Source of the DNA: Cephalotrichum gorgonifer
Taxonomy: Eukaryota; Ascomycota; Sordariomycetes; Microascales; Microascaceae
Reading direction: 5' to 3'
DNA: 64,000 bases
Assembly (NCBI GenBank): GCA_900312665.1
Contig: ONZQ02000021.1
Coordinates: forward strand, 24,549-88,548
Each line of letters opens with the position of its first letter. The first letter of the stretch is position 1. The position numbers and the translations under genes are program-made. The notes under the pieces are model-generated. The model was given only the letters and a program-made list of their open reading frames with translations, made no database searches and was not told where the DNA came from. Shown here piece after piece: positions 13,043 through 24,430 of the stretch.

Positions 13043-13876
13043 ATGGGCAACGATGGCGGCTCCATCCCCACGCGGCGCGAACTCGTCAAGAACACCGACC
13101 GCGCCAAGACGGTCAGCGAACTAAAAGCCACCGCCCACGAATCCCTAACCCACGCCTGGACGCACTGTCCCCTCTCCACCGACAAGCTCGACCTCGAGAG
13201 CGCGGTGTCCGACTGGCGTGGCCGCCTCTACAACTACGAGTCCGTGCTCAAGAACCTGATGGCCGCCGAGGATGGCGAGGACGCCTCGGAGCCCGCGGCG
13301 GAGGTGTCGTTCTCGTCCACGGGTATCAAGAGCCTGAGGGACATCGTGAAGGTGAAGTTCAACAGGAGCACCACGCCGGGCGGCGGCGGTGGGGAAAGGG
13401 ACGGTGCGGCATGGGTGTGTCCGGTCACGCTGAAGGAGTTCGGGGCGGGGACGAGGGCCGTCTACATCGTGCCTTGCGGACACGCGTTTGCGGAGGTGGC
13501 TATCAAGAAGATCGGGGAGAGGAGGTGTCCGGAGTGTAACGAAGCCTTTGAGGAGGAGAACGTCATACCCATCCTGCCTACCTCGGAGGCGGACCTGACG
13601 AGGCTGGCGGCTCGCGTGGAGCGGTTACAGGGGGAGGGCCTAACGCACGGCCTGAAGAAGGATAAGAAGGGTGGGAAGAAGAAGAGGAAGAGGGCGGAGG
13701 AGAACGGGGACAAGGAGGGCGAGGACGGAGGGAAGGCGGGCAAGGCCGCGAAGAAGGACGAGCGGCTCAGCGGTATCAACAACGCCAGGACGGCCTCGCT
13801 GATGGCGAAGGTCCTAGCGGAGCAGGACGAGCTGGCCAAGAGGCGGAAGGTGGCGGCTGCGATGGCAAGCAAGTGA
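13043..13876 (+). CDS. rtf2: Replication termination factor 2 (Rtf2) family protein
   Basis: A single-exon protein of 277 residues beginning MGNDGGSIPTRRELVK, the family's characteristic N-terminus; the frame is open further 5', but this ATG is the conserved start. Rtf2 is known from fission yeast as a fork-associated protein that stabilises paused replication forks at a site-specific barrier, and it is related to ubiquitin/SUMO-type RING proteins. The sequence shows the degenerate RING-like block: WVCPVTLKEF, then VPCGHAFAE, then RRCPECNEAF. The C-terminal third is highly basic (GKKKRKRAEE and further Lys runs), consistent with nuclear location. It is divergent from TOR. Identification is strong; any barrier function in this organism is inferred. 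Confidence 0.93.
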   Translation: MGNDGGSIPTRRELVKNTDRAKTVSELKATAHESLTHAWTHCPLSTDKLDLESAVSDWRGRLYNYESVLKNLMAAEDGEDASEPAAEVSFSSTGIKSLRDIVKVKFNRSTTPGGGGGERDGAAWVCPVTLKEFGAGTRAVYIVPCGHAFAEVAIKKIGERRCPECNEAFEEENVIPILPTSEADLTRLAARVERLQGEGLTHGLKKDKKGGKKKRKRAEENGDKEGEDGGKAGKAAKKDERLSGINNARTASLMAKVLAEQDELAKRRKVAAAMASK

Positions 13877-14129
13877 AAAACGCGCGATACGAAATTTTCT
13901 TTGCATGTTTATATTATTTCTGCATCAACAAGGGGCCAGGGGGACAGGCGGCGTACGGACTAAATAGATACCCCTTCAAACAAACAATAAACCATCACGA
14001 TAATTCACAATAGACCACCTAAGTCAAGAGTCCAATGTCATCCGTCCGTAAAAGTTTCACTTCGTTAAAACGATGTTCTAGTTTTTTTCGGTTTGTACAA
14101 GATGAGGAGGATCCATCCCACCCACCCAT

Positions 14130-16020
14130 CTACAGCTCGTCCTTCCCGCCAGACCCGTGTGCGGCCGGCGCAGGCTCACAGGCAGCAGGGGTGCCGACCT
14201 CCATCTTATAGACACACTTCTCCGACTCCGAGACCCTCCAGATCTCCTCCTTCTCCGCGCAGGCCAGCCAGACGTCCGTCCGCCTTCGAGGGCCGTTCCA
14301 GCAGCTCTGACCATTCTCGTACCTCAGCACCATGCGCTCCCCCGAGCCCAGCCCCTTCCCGTCGTGGCGCTCCTCCTCGTCCGACATCTCGCGGTCGATG
14401 CGGGCGAAGTCGCCCATGTTGGTGTTCCCGTGGCCCTTCTTGCTCTTCTGCGAGGTCTTCTGGAACCAGCACAGCTCGTACGTGTACTCGCCCGAGTCCT
14501 TGGCGATGCATTGACCCTTGAGCGCCCGGAAGATGTCGTCGGGGCCGTAGTCCTTGTCGAGGTCTTCCTCCTCGGACTTAAGGGTGCCCTTCTTCGAGGA
14601 GATCTCGCGCTCGGCGGCCTGCAGGGCGTCACGGGCGGAGGCGAGGGCTTTCGACTCCTTTGCTCCGTCCTTGGTGTCCGCCAGCATGCCATTGTCCACG
14701 AGCCACTTGCGAAGGAGAGTGAGCTGCTTGTAGTAGAGATCGATGACGAACTTTGGCAAGTAAGCCTCAAACGCGTAGACTGCAGAATGTTAGTGGCCGG
14801 CTATTGAGCTCCAGATTAGGGGGCAGATACATACTGATATCTGCGTCAGCCGCCTCCTCTGTGGCCTCGAAGTCCTTCCAGTTGATACCATTCTCCTCGT
14901 CGTCCTCCACCAAGACATCCTGAATCTCCTTGTCATCGATGATGGGCGGCAATTCACCCGCAATCCTGGCAGCGTAGTTCTCCCACGACTTGGCGGCTTG
15001 CTTGACTCCCTCGTCGTTGAAGTTCGGGTTGTACTCCTCCTTGAATCGTTTCAGGATGCCCTCGAGCTCGGCAATCTTGCCCCGCGCCTCGTCCCGCTGT
15101 TTCACAACAAGCTCAAGGGTCTCGCGAAGCTCATCCACGCGGTTCTTCGACAGGTCAAGCAGCTCGGCAAGCTTGCCGCCGGAAGCGCCCACCCTGTTCA
15201 CCTTCCTCCGCTCCAGCCTCTCGACCTCGTCGAACTTGTTCTGGAGTGTGACCCTCTTCGCTTCGAGAGCAACCACCTCGTTGCGGAGGTTGACGATGTT
15301 CGTCTCGACGTTGCGGCGGGCCTGCTTGGCCTGGCGGATGAGCTCATTCCTCTTCGCCCCGGACTTCTCCAGGGCCTTCTGCTTCTGTTCTGCGACGCGG
15401 CGCCACTCCTTGCCGATCTCGGCGCACTTATTCGGGCACTTGACGCCGCCGGCGCCGCTGTATTCCTCGGAGCCGTCGCAACAGAGGTCGTAGTCGCAGA
15501 CGCCATCGTTTACGAGCGTGAAGGGGACGTATGCCCCGATGTGGCCCTTGTTGGCGCACCAGAAGCCCGGGAGAGCGTTGGAGGTGTTCGTCGTGCCGCT
15601 CGGGGAGCCGGGGAGAGGCTGGGGCGGGGAGAGGGGGGAGAGATTGGCGCAGGCTGAGGTTCCAGGCTCGTCGGAGCCATCGGGGCAGTCGCACGAGTCG
15701 TCGTTGACCTTGGCCGCGTCGATCTTGATGGAGGGATTTGAGATGCAGGTGAATGTGTCCTTGGATTCGTAGTACTTGGCGACTATCACTCGCGCTTGTT
15801 AGCTGCTGTCCCGGCCGCATTGGGTCTCCATGGGTAAGGGGATTGGAAAGAAAGACAGATTTAATTGGATTTCAAAGACCAGTGAAGGTGAATCTGGGGA
15901 GCTGGGAATGGGAATGGGAACCTTACACTCTGGGCTAACACCTCGTGGCAAAGTCCCAGCAGAGGCATGGCTTGCCAAAGCCACTGTGCCAAGCAGCAGA
16001 GATACAAGTGACTGTCTCAT
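14130..16020 (-). CDS. gtb1: Glucosidase II beta subunit (PRKCSH-like)
   Basis: The non-catalytic subunit that retains glucosidase II in the ER and presents mannose-bearing glycans for trimming during glycoprotein folding control. Exons 16020-15927, 15782-14835 and 14779-14130 join in phase to 563 residues. It starts with a signal peptide (MRQSLVSLLLGTVALASHASA). Next come two LDL-receptor-class-A-like cysteine modules with DCPDGSDEPGTSAC and CDYDLCCDGSEEYSG, a long coiled coil (~150-270), an acidic stretch and the C-terminal mannose-6-phosphate-receptor-homology (lectin) domain with CIAKDSGEYTYELCWF. The protein ends in the ER retrieval signal KDEL (the yeasts often use HDEL). The first intron falls inside the GVSPEF/AKYYES motif, which supports the splice choice. 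The start is divergent from the next gene by 456 bases. Confidence 0.95.
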
Positions 16021-16476
16021 AGCGGCAATCCCCAGGTCCAATTCGCTCCAGGGATGAGGGGGAGAACCCGACCGGGCAGGTTTCGTGAAGATGGCGCGTA
16101 CGAGCAATGTAGTACGCCGTCGTAAGGTGTGAGTGAGCAAGGAGGAAGGTCTGGGGCTTGTACCAAAGTATCTAGAGCTGTGTTAGTAGGTAGGTACAGC
16201 TGGCTGCTGCTAGGTGAAACGTGGAGATTTCGGCGGATGTTCGGCTAAATGAGACCCCTGCTTGGCATGCGGGCACTAGTGGGGCCGTCTGGCTGTTCTC
16301 TCAAAATTAAGACGAGGAGGGGTCATGAAGAGATGCAAGTTGCCCCGCGGCGGCACTTTTTTTTTTCTTCGTCGATTTTGCTGTCACTGCTCCTAAATTG
16401 CACAATTCCACACGTTTCCAGGTCCTTTCTCTCCCTTCTGAAATCATATATCGTGGCCCCAAAATCACGCGAAATC
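16021..16476. other. Divergent promoter region
   Basis: A 456-base head-to-head spacer between the glucosidase II beta gene and the cyclin-D1-binding-protein-1-like gene, presumably carrying both promoters. A T9 run lies at about 16360-16368. The frame of the rightward gene stays open through part of it, but the conserved-looking start is the ATG at 16477. Confidence 0.5.
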
Positions 16477-17634
16477 ATGGCTCCACAGGCCTCCGACACC
16501 GCGATACAGGACCTCAACACCCTCGTCTCCAATGTGGTTGTGCTCCTCACGAAGCTCGAAGCGACTCTGACTAGTCTCAGCAAGCAGACTAAGACAGCAG
16601 CAACGCCCAGCTCATCAGGCACGGCCTCCGATTTCGACTCCCTCCGCGTAGCCCACGACTCCGCCTCCCTCATCAAATCCCATACTACGAAGCTATCCCT
16701 TTTGATAATTACGGAGCCGTTCACCCCGTCGGCCATATGCACGGTTCTCCGGGAGCTCGTCTCGGGCCCGGTACCAGCTCTTGCTGCCGCTGCCGAGACT
16801 TGCGATCCCGCTCGATACACCACCGACTTCAGCCAAGCCCTCAACTCAAAGTGCCACTTTGTTCTTAGGGACTTGCGGACGTTTATCCTGAAGATACCAA
16901 CGGATGGAAAGGTTCTATCGGATGAGGCGCAGCGCGTCTCTACCGATGGGTCTGGGAAGGGGAGTATGGCGATGACGGGGCTACTCTGGTCCATCTGCGA
17001 CGACCTCATGAGCTTCTCACAGGCGGGGGTGTCAGGGTATTACATCCAGAAGGTGGAGGAGACGAGGCTCACGCTCAAGGACATAATAGAAGAATTGAAG
17101 GAGTGGAGTGAGGAGGAAGAGGACGATGATGAAGACGATGATGAGCCCGTGCACGCAGACTTTGATTCCGCCGTGGACGTCGGCGACAGCCGCGGCAATA
17201 GTCCGGGGCCGGGGGGAGCTGCGCAGGCGGTGCTGGACGACTTGATGAACTCCGCGGGGACGATACCAAGGGACGATCCGGACAACATCCGCGGCCGGGT
17301 CGAAATCTGTCTTCGGAGGCTGCGGCTTTCCATGATTCTCTGCCAGGCCGTCACGAAGCGACGGCTAAAGGCGGCGCCAAAGTTCCCCGCGGAGGACGCG
17401 GGGGTAGTGCGGACCCTAGAGCGTGCGATCGGGTCCCTCAAGCAACTTCCTGACCGGTTTGAGGACGCGGCGATGGCTTTCTACGACCTTGACCCGGCTG
17501 GTATCGACGCCAGCATGAAGGTGTGCGCCGAGGAAGCCGTGGGTGTAGCAAAGATGCTGGAGAAGTCGTGGGCAGGGGAGAAGGATGAGTTTACGGAGTG
17601 GGCGGAGAAGTTCGAGGTGCAGATTACTAAGTAG
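16477..17634 (+). CDS. Cyclin-D1-binding protein 1-like (GCIP/CCNDBP1 family) protein
   Basis: A single exon of 385 residues. The frame is open upstream, but MAPQASDTAIQDLNTLVSNVVVLL is the natural start. The predicted fold is all helical: an N-terminal helical half with NVVVLLTKLEATLTSL, LVSGPVPALAAAAETC and LLWSICDDLMSF, then an acidic low-complexity insert (WSEEEEDDDEDDDEP, about residue 210), then a second helical half (ICLRRLRLSMILCQAVTKRRLK). This layout fits the GCIP family, known in animals as a cyclin-D and Grap2 binding partner; fungal members are of unknown role. Its stop faces the rhamnogalacturonan lyase gene convergently, with about 230 bases between. Family call fairly sure; function unknown. 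Confidence 0.8.
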   Translation: MAPQASDTAIQDLNTLVSNVVVLLTKLEATLTSLSKQTKTAATPSSSGTASDFDSLRVAHDSASLIKSHTTKLSLLIITEPFTPSAICTVLRELVSGPVPALAAAAETCDPARYTTDFSQALNSKCHFVLRDLRTFILKIPTDGKVLSDEAQRVSTDGSGKGSMAMTGLLWSICDDLMSFSQAGVSGYYIQKVEETRLTLKDIIEELKEWSEEEEDDDEDDDEPVHADFDSAVDVGDSRGNSPGPGGAAQAVLDDLMNSAGTIPRDDPDNIRGRVEICLRRLRLSMILCQAVTKRRLKAAPKFPAEDAGVVRTLERAIGSLKQLPDRFEDAAMAFYDLDPAGIDASMKVCAEEAVGVAKMLEKSWAGEKDEFTEWAEKFEVQITK

Positions 17635-17866
17635 AGTATTATTCTGGGCACGAAATCGAATACGGACAGAGCCCAAGTTTGGCGATGACCCGCTCCTGGA
17701 CATCCAATCATGAATGGGATGAGAACCGGCCGAGAAGTAAAGTGTATGTACAGATGAAAGGACTGAGACGCTGATACCACATGCAAGGACCACCAGAGCC
17801 GAAAGCATATACGGCCCCTAGCTACAGACGCTCTTTCCCATGAATTCCCAATGACTCGAAGGCTCC

Positions 17867-19575
17867 TCAGGTGAATAGCTCGATGCAGTCCACAATCTGT
17901 CGGCGAAAAAGTCAGCCCAGTCCTACCAAGAAACAACCGCCGTTCGAGATAAGGTGAGGGAAGGGGGACTTACATAGTTGGGACTCAGGAAGGTGGCTCC
18001 GTCGCTACCGGACGCCACACCAATCGTGATGGTGTTCTTTCCCGCGACCAGCGTGCCAGCCGGGACCTTGAAATCGTACACCTCCCCATGGCCCCTGTAC
18101 GCCCCGCGCGTGACCCCCCTCGAGTCAATCTTCGCCGGCGCCGCGGGCGTGGGCGCGTTCCACCCGTTGACGCTCACGGACGGCCTCCCCCCGGCAAAGG
18201 AGAGGGTCGTAGCAATGCGGAGGGTCGCCGCGCCCGGGGCGGATGCCAGGTTGACGTTGATGGTGGCGGGGTTGTTCACGGACTTGAATATGGCCATGGG
18301 GAAGTCGGAGGACGACGAGCTGCCGACATTGTACGTCAGGGGCCCCCAGGACGACATCCGGGAGTCGGAGGGGTGCATGCGGAGGAACTTGTCCGCGTTG
18401 CGGAAGCCGGTCGGCTGGCCGTCGTACTCGCCTATCTTCAGGAGGGATTTCGCGGGGGCGGAGAGGGTGCTCGCGATGTCCTTGGTGGTGGCGGACCCGG
18501 CGGAGACGGAGACGGTGGTGGTGGCGACCTTGAACTCGGTCTGGTAGAGGACCATGGTGTAGGTGCCCGGCTTCATGAGCGGGGACGTGAAGGCGCCTGT
18601 GGAGGAGGGGTAGGTCCAGTACTGTGCGTTGCTGTTGAACCAGTGAACGACGGTCTGGAAGGACGAGGGGACGCCCGAGGCCCTCCCCGTCACGGTGCCG
18701 CGGCCGGAGGCCGGGACGTAGCCCTTCACGTTGAGGTCGGCGAAGAAGGAGGTGTCGACCTCCCTCTTCTTGGGGATCCCGCTGCGAGAGAACTGGAGGA
18801 GGTAAGGCCCGTGGAGCCCCACGCGGAAGGCCTCGGTCTGGACGTGGCCGCTGTTCATGTAGTTGTACAGGTTCGTGGAGTCGCCGACGCGGTTGGAGTT
18901 GATGTCGCGGAAGAAGGGCCCGCCGGAGGACGACTCGCGCTGGGGCACGAGGATGCAGGCGTGGATGGCCTCGGGGGTGTTCAGGCCGTAGACGCAGGCG
19001 GCGTCCTCGTCGATGTACCTCTCGCTCGAGTAGAACTTGGAGCGGGTCTGGCCGTTGACCAGGTAGACGTCGGAGCCCTCGACGGCGGTGGAGCTGTCGA
19101 GGGTGCTGGAGACCTCGCCGAAGGGGTGCTCGAGGGGCAGGACGTTCTTGTTCAAGCGGGCGATGAAGCGGAGCTCGCCGACGGAGGGCTCGGCGGTGAT
19201 GTAGGTGGCCATGTAGATCTTGGACTCGCCCTCGCGCACGGCCATGTAGTGCGTCAGGGTGCTGGTGGCGCACTCGATACGGATGACGCGGGCGCCGGCG
19301 GCGGTCACGGTGGAGACGGAGACGGTGGCGGAGCCGAGGCCGGAGGAGATGTGCGTGCCCTTGCCGCTGGAGCCCTGGAGCTCATTGCCACGGAACTTGA
19401 TGGAGGAGATGTCGCAGCTCGATTTAGAGAGGGTGAAGATGAGGGGGTCGGCGGAGCCGGCGTCGACGATGTAGTTGTTGCCCGAGGAGGTGAAGCCGAA
19501 CGCGGCGGACACGAGGGGGAGGAGGGCTAGGAGGGCGAAGAGGAGGGAGAGGAGGGGAGAGGACTTGGAAGCCAT
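17867..19575 (-). CDS. rglA: Secreted rhamnogalacturonan lyase (polysaccharide lyase family 4)
   Basis: Cleaves the rhamnose-galacturonate backbone of rhamnogalacturonan-I pectin by beta-elimination, outside the cell. Exon 1 is 19575-17974, and a 30-base last exon (17896-17867) adds IVDCIELFT, a typical family ending; total 543 residues. A signal peptide (MASKSSPLLSLLFALLALLP...VSA) precedes the mature start AFGFTSSGNNYIVDAGS. The long N-terminal catalytic beta-domain contains the block with TRSKFYSSERY and the downstream NSGHVQTEAFR, candidates for the family's catalytic Lys and His. A fibronectin-III-like middle domain (GYVPASGRGTVTGRASG) and a C-terminal carbohydrate-binding-like domain follow. 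Upstream DNA carries many CreA-type hexamers, consistent with glucose repression. Identification strong. Confidence 0.94.
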
Positions 19576-21865
19576 TTTGGACAAGGGGGGGAAGCTGTGA
19601 CGGCTTTCCCCTTGGCGTGGTGAGGCGGCGATACAGCAGTCGCGCAGGCAGAAGAGGTGAACTACGGGGTTACTCTTCCATCGTCACAGGAGTCGGGTCG
19701 GGGGAGGGGAATGTCTTTTTATTTTCTATTTTAGTTTTGGCCGCATAAGCTATCATCTGAGCCAGGGAGGAGTGCACACAAGAATTGGGTATCGTCGTCC
19801 CCTTCAATCTCGGTGACTCCCTAAAGAGCTCTCTGCCGGGGTGGTGGGTCCGATAGAGTGGATGCCCGAGCAAGTCGAACCTGAAACGGGTTCCATTGGT
19901 GGAATTGGACAAAAGCGGAGAAGGGCTCGGGGGTTACGGCACCGAGAGGAAGGGTCAGTCCAAGTGTCAATCCAGAGACTGTGCGGGGAGCAAGTGATGT
20001 TGATGTGGTAGCCGGGGATATTTTAAAGGGAGCAATATCGGGCTGCATGTCTCGGTCTCCCGTAATAGTCCCCGGATCGCCGCTCGGGCGGGAGCCCCGG
20101 TCCGGATCGGGCCGGGGAACGCCCAACGGCTCGTTGAACATGTTTACAAACATGATTATAGGCTGTATGTATGTAATTGGCAGTTTAAAGGGACGGGTCA
20201 GGGCCTCTTCCACCCATCATCAGTAACGGAAAGGTTTAATTCATACGGTATTGCGGAATATCTTCATCTTACTCGTGCATGGCGCCTCCAGAGGCAAAAA
20301 TGCGGGGGAGGGCAGCTCATAGGCGCGCCAATCTATTGATCGCTCCGTGAGTTGAACTAGACAAGACGTTGCACTCGACGTTCAAGGCCAATGCGGACAA
20401 AACTCTGTAGAATCCACCTATTACAATGCCCAGCGTCTTGCGAGGAACTCTAAATATTCGAGGAAATCATCAAATATGATAGAGAAAGACGCCCTTACCG
20501 GCACACTAATACCGCGTCCCTCGTCATCCCCGGCATCCGTGGGCCGGTGTCTCCAGGCAGGCTGGGTTGGACACGGCGCACGGCGCTTAGCTGCACCGGC
20601 AGTCGGTGCCGAACTACGAGTCCTTGAGAGTTACATGTATATTACACGAGTCCAAATCATATTAAGGAATTGAGAGTAGTTTCGCTCTATTCCTCTCAGA
20701 CCTGGATCTCGCGTGGCAATCGGACGGGAGGGAGGACCGCCACATCCTTTTATTCCTCGTTTGGCCCGGCTATCCGGCTATCTTTTCTTTGTCCGGACAT
20801 CGGCACGGGCACGCGGAGTGCAATATTGATACAAGTATGGAGCAGTCTCAAAGTATTGTTATCAAAACCCCCATTTTGAAAATGCACGCCGAAGCCGAGT
20901 CCACTTTTACGAGTTAAATGCCCGAACAATGGGGTGGGACTGTGGTTTGGTGCCATTCCGTGCTAGTATTAATATGGTGTGTACTATAATACTGCGACAC
21001 AGTAACACGCACAGCCCCAAGTTCGCTCAGCCACCTCCGCGATCCCCTCCCAGCCATCCCGGAGCCTGGAATGACATGAACTGCCCCCACACGACCTGAA
21101 CAGCGCCTCATCAATCGGTCTAATAGTTACAAGACCACTCTTTGCGGCCTAACGCAAGCGAGCCGCCCACGTCCCATGCAAGGGGTCTATAATTTTACAC
21201 TTCCGCGCATGGAAGACCATTGGGAGCACTAAGAACCTCCTTCCCCAAGCCACACTTTCCTCTTCCAGAGGATCCATTTTGGAGGGAAGTGGAAATAAGG
21301 GACAGGAATGGAAACCCGCCATTCTTTCATACTTTGAGGCTCCGGTTGGTCTGTACATTCGACGCTTATCATTTTATCGCTTCAGACATTACCATTTTCA
21401 GCACTCCCAACGGGGGCCGGAGTAAGCAATGACATTCTTAGACGGCTTTGCCTTGAGCTTTGGCGAAGTACCTATGTAGAATAAGCGCCAACATTAAAGG
21501 AAGGAGCGCGTGCCGGAGTGGGGAATTCTAATGTCACTGCCCTCCAGCTCTAGGCAACCTCATTCATCCTCAAGATCTGAATAGCTCTTGGCTCGCTCTT
21601 AACTCTCATTGTCTCTCAGCTAGGATGTTTGGAAGATAAAGTCCTCTATAACCCCCTCCTCTCTCCATCCGCTCCCGCTCTTCTCCAACTAGACAGTATA
21701 CCCGTCTTTCTTTCTTTCCGAGGATACTCCTCCCCCGCATCCCTCCCTTCCTTACCGTGCAAGACCTTGAAATATAGTTGGAGATACCACTGCTTGCGAA
21801 CTATCTTAGCAACCGCAGCTTCATCCTGTCCCCTACTCTGCGTCAAATCTCTGAATAGCGCCACA
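19576..21865. other. 2.3-kb intergenic region, no gene seen
   Basis: Holds the promoter of the rhamnogalacturonan lyase on its left side and that of the VWA-Hint gene on its right. The last ~250 bases (21610-21865) are pyrimidine-rich leader-like sequence. Short open frames exist, but none looks like a protein. At 20139-20154 there is a perfect 7-bp inverted repeat around AC (CATGTTT/AAACATG), containing a forkhead-like TGTTTAC core. Confidence 0.5.
19836..20117. promoter_or_regulatory. Cluster of CreA/CRE1-type sites upstream of the rhamnogalacturonan lyase
   Basis: Five CCGGGG/CCCCGG hexamers lie at 19836, 20012, 20070, 20095 and 20112, and a GCGGGG at 19983. All match the SYGGRG consensus of the fungal carbon-catabolite repressor CreA/CRE1. 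They lie about 260-540 bases upstream of the lyase ATG, four of them within 106 bases. Paired CreA sites are the functional form in Aspergillus; that they act here is inferred. Confidence 0.55.
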
Positions 21866-24430
21866 ATGGTAATTAATCCTAACCCCCAAGCCGCAAACTC
21901 TAAACCCCGCGCAACTTCTCACTCGCTTAGGTTCTCGTCAAGAAAGGAGTGTCCCTCGAGGACGTGGACGTCACTGAAACGCCCATCCTCACCCCTTCCA
22001 CCACCTTCACGACCGATAGCCTCCCCTCGCGGCCCCTGACGTCCACCTCTTCCGTCCCCTCCTCCACCGTCTCCCTAACCCTCCACCCCACCGCGACCGC
22101 CCCCGGTCTCATTGTCAAGGTCAACCCGCCGCGCGCGCCACCCTCTGAGACCGCGCGCACCCCCTGCGACATCGTCCTGTCCATCGACGTCTCCGCCTCC
22201 ATGGACAGCCCCGTCCCTGTCCCCGGTGGCGGTGACGACAGCGAGCTCCCCGACTACGGCTTCTCCATCCTGGACCTGACGAAGCACGCCGCCCTGACCA
22301 TCCTCGAGACCCTCGACGAGAACGACAGGATCGGCATCGTGACCTTCAGCACCAGGGCCAAGGTCGTCCAGACCCTGGAGGCCGTGACCCCGGCTCACAA
22401 GAGTGCCTGTAGGGAGTCGATCCTGGCCCTGCGCCCGGTATCGATGACGAATCTGTGGCAGGGGATCACTAAAGGGCTGAGCCTGTTTGAGGAGGGGGGA
22501 GAGACGGGAAGGAACCCTGCGCTTCTGGTGAGTTTCTTTGTTTCTTGGTTTTTGATATTGCCTTGTCTCTCTCCCGTTGTTGTCCCAGTGGAGGTGGCTA
22601 ATTTCTCGGGCAAGGTTCTCACGGACGGGATGCCGAACAGCGGCTGCCCTCCTCAGGGGTACGTCCCCAAGCTGCTCCAGAGAGAGAGTCTCCCCGCTGC
22701 CATCCACACCTTCGGCTTCGGGCATGACCTCCAGTCCGGCCTCCTCAAGTCCATCGCCGACGTCGCCGGCGGGAGCTTCGCTTACATCCCCGACAGCAGC
22801 ATGCTGGTGAGTCTCCCCCGGGCACCTACTTATCCATGCGCCACCCATCGCCTCTCGCCATGGGCCAAACCATAGAATAGACTAACACCGAACGCAGGGA
22901 ACCGTCTTCATCCACGCAGTGGCCACTCTGCAATCTACCTATGCCACTAACCTAACCCTGAAGTTCCGCTGCCCCAGCTCTCTCGACTTAAACGCCAAGG
23001 AGCCCATGGGCATAATCGGCGCAGGCACGGCCTCCATCGAAGTGGAGGAAGACGGCCGCAAGCTGACCGAGTTCACGCTCAACCTTGGCCACCTCCAGTA
23101 CGGCCAGTCCCGCGACATCTTCTTCAGCTCTTCTCTTCCCGTGGGAACCACACCCGCGGAGACTCAAGCGGGAATATCACCAGCAGAACAACTCCTCGAC
23201 GCGACCGTAACCTACTCCCCCGTGTCCGACGTTCGTATGAATGACACCCACACCATCCTCGCATCTCTCCCCTCCACACTCGCCACCTCCCCCTCCGCGC
23301 TAGCCCTCGCCCCGGAGGAAGAGGCCTACCACATCTCGCGGGCGCAGGTATGCGCCGCCATCGGCTCCCTCTTCCGCCTGAAGCCCGACAACGAGCAGGT
23401 CCTCGCGAACGCGGCGGACTCGGTGCACTACCGCACCACCCGCTTCTCCTCCCTCCCTCAGAAGCTCCCCGCGTCGTCGTTCCCGAACAACGAGCGGTGC
23501 GCTTCGCTCCTCAAGGAGCTCGACGGCACGCGGGACGGGCAGATACCACTCGCGGCAACGGGGGAGTACTTCGGCACATGGGGCGCGCACTACCTCCTCG
23601 GCCTCAAGTCCGCGCACGAGAAGCAGGTTTGCAACTCGTTCAAGGACCCCGGCCCGCTGATGTACGCCGTCGACAGTCCTCTCTTCAAGGCGTGCGTGGC
23701 GAGGCTGGACGACGTGTTCGACGGGCTGGAGCCGCCCCCGCCGTCGCTGGAGACGGACTACATGGGGCCGAGGGACATGGGCGTCTACCGGAACGTCGCG
23801 GGGCCGTGTTTCGCGGGGGAGACACCCGTGAGGCTGGCGGGTGATGGGGCGGGGAACGTGCTGCTGAGGGATCTGACTTGCGGGATGGCCGTCGAGACGC
23901 CGCGGGGCGCGAGGGCCGTGCTCGCTGTTCTGAAGACGCCCGTGGAGGGACAGATCGTCTGCCGGGTGGGAGACGTCCTCGTCACGCCGTGGCATCCCGT
24001 TTCGACGGACTCGGGAAAATCGTGGGTTTTCCCCGCTGAGGTCACGGAGGGAGAGCCGGCCAGGTATACGGGAGCCGTGTACTCCGTACTTCTCGAGGGA
24101 GGGGACGAGCCGGCGGGCCATGCGCTTGCTCTTGGGGAGCAAGGGCTCTGGGGCGTCACGCTGGGACACGGGGTCATCGCAGGCGAGGGAGATGTGAGGG
24201 CTCATGCCTTCCTGGGGGACCATGCTGCCGTGAGGAAGAGCCTCGAGGGTCTCGAGGCGAGAAATGGGGCGCGGGGCGACGGGGTTGTGGTGTGTGGTGG
24301 CGTGAAGAAGGATGGGGAGGGTCTGGTCTGCGGATTTGTCCAGTACGTGCCAGTAGCGAAGAGCGGGAGGGAAATGTCCGCTGTTGAGGGGCAAGTAGGG
24401 AACCTTGATGGTCTGAATGTTTCTGGATAA
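21866..24430 (+). CDS. VWA domain protein with C-terminal Vwaint/Hint-type autoprocessing-like domain
   Basis: Exons 21866-21868 (only the ATG), 21931-22527, 22615-22806 and 22898-24430, all with phase-0 introns; 774 residues starting MVLVKKGVSLEDV. A von Willebrand A domain (~65-275) has an intact metal-ion site: DIVLSIDVSASM, then VTFSTRA and the joined exon boundary VLTDGMPNSG. A beta-rich region follows (~280-380), then a helical Vwaint-like linker with LVRLKPD-type repeats and LKELDGTRDGQIPL. A Hint-type domain begins at Cys568 (GPCFAGETPVRL), with the B-block histidine His630 (LVTPWHPV) and GVTLGHGVI later. This architecture is known in fungi (Pfam Vwaint and Hint_2 families), but its biology is not established. 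No signal peptide, so it is probably cytosolic. Confidence 0.85.

Noticed and set aside
18088..19530. A 480-codon open frame on the plus strand opposite the rhamnogalacturonan lyase
   Set aside because: Gly/Asp/Val-rich, without domains. It is the antisense image of a GC-rich coding frame; the lyase on the other strand has a full family match and a signal peptide.
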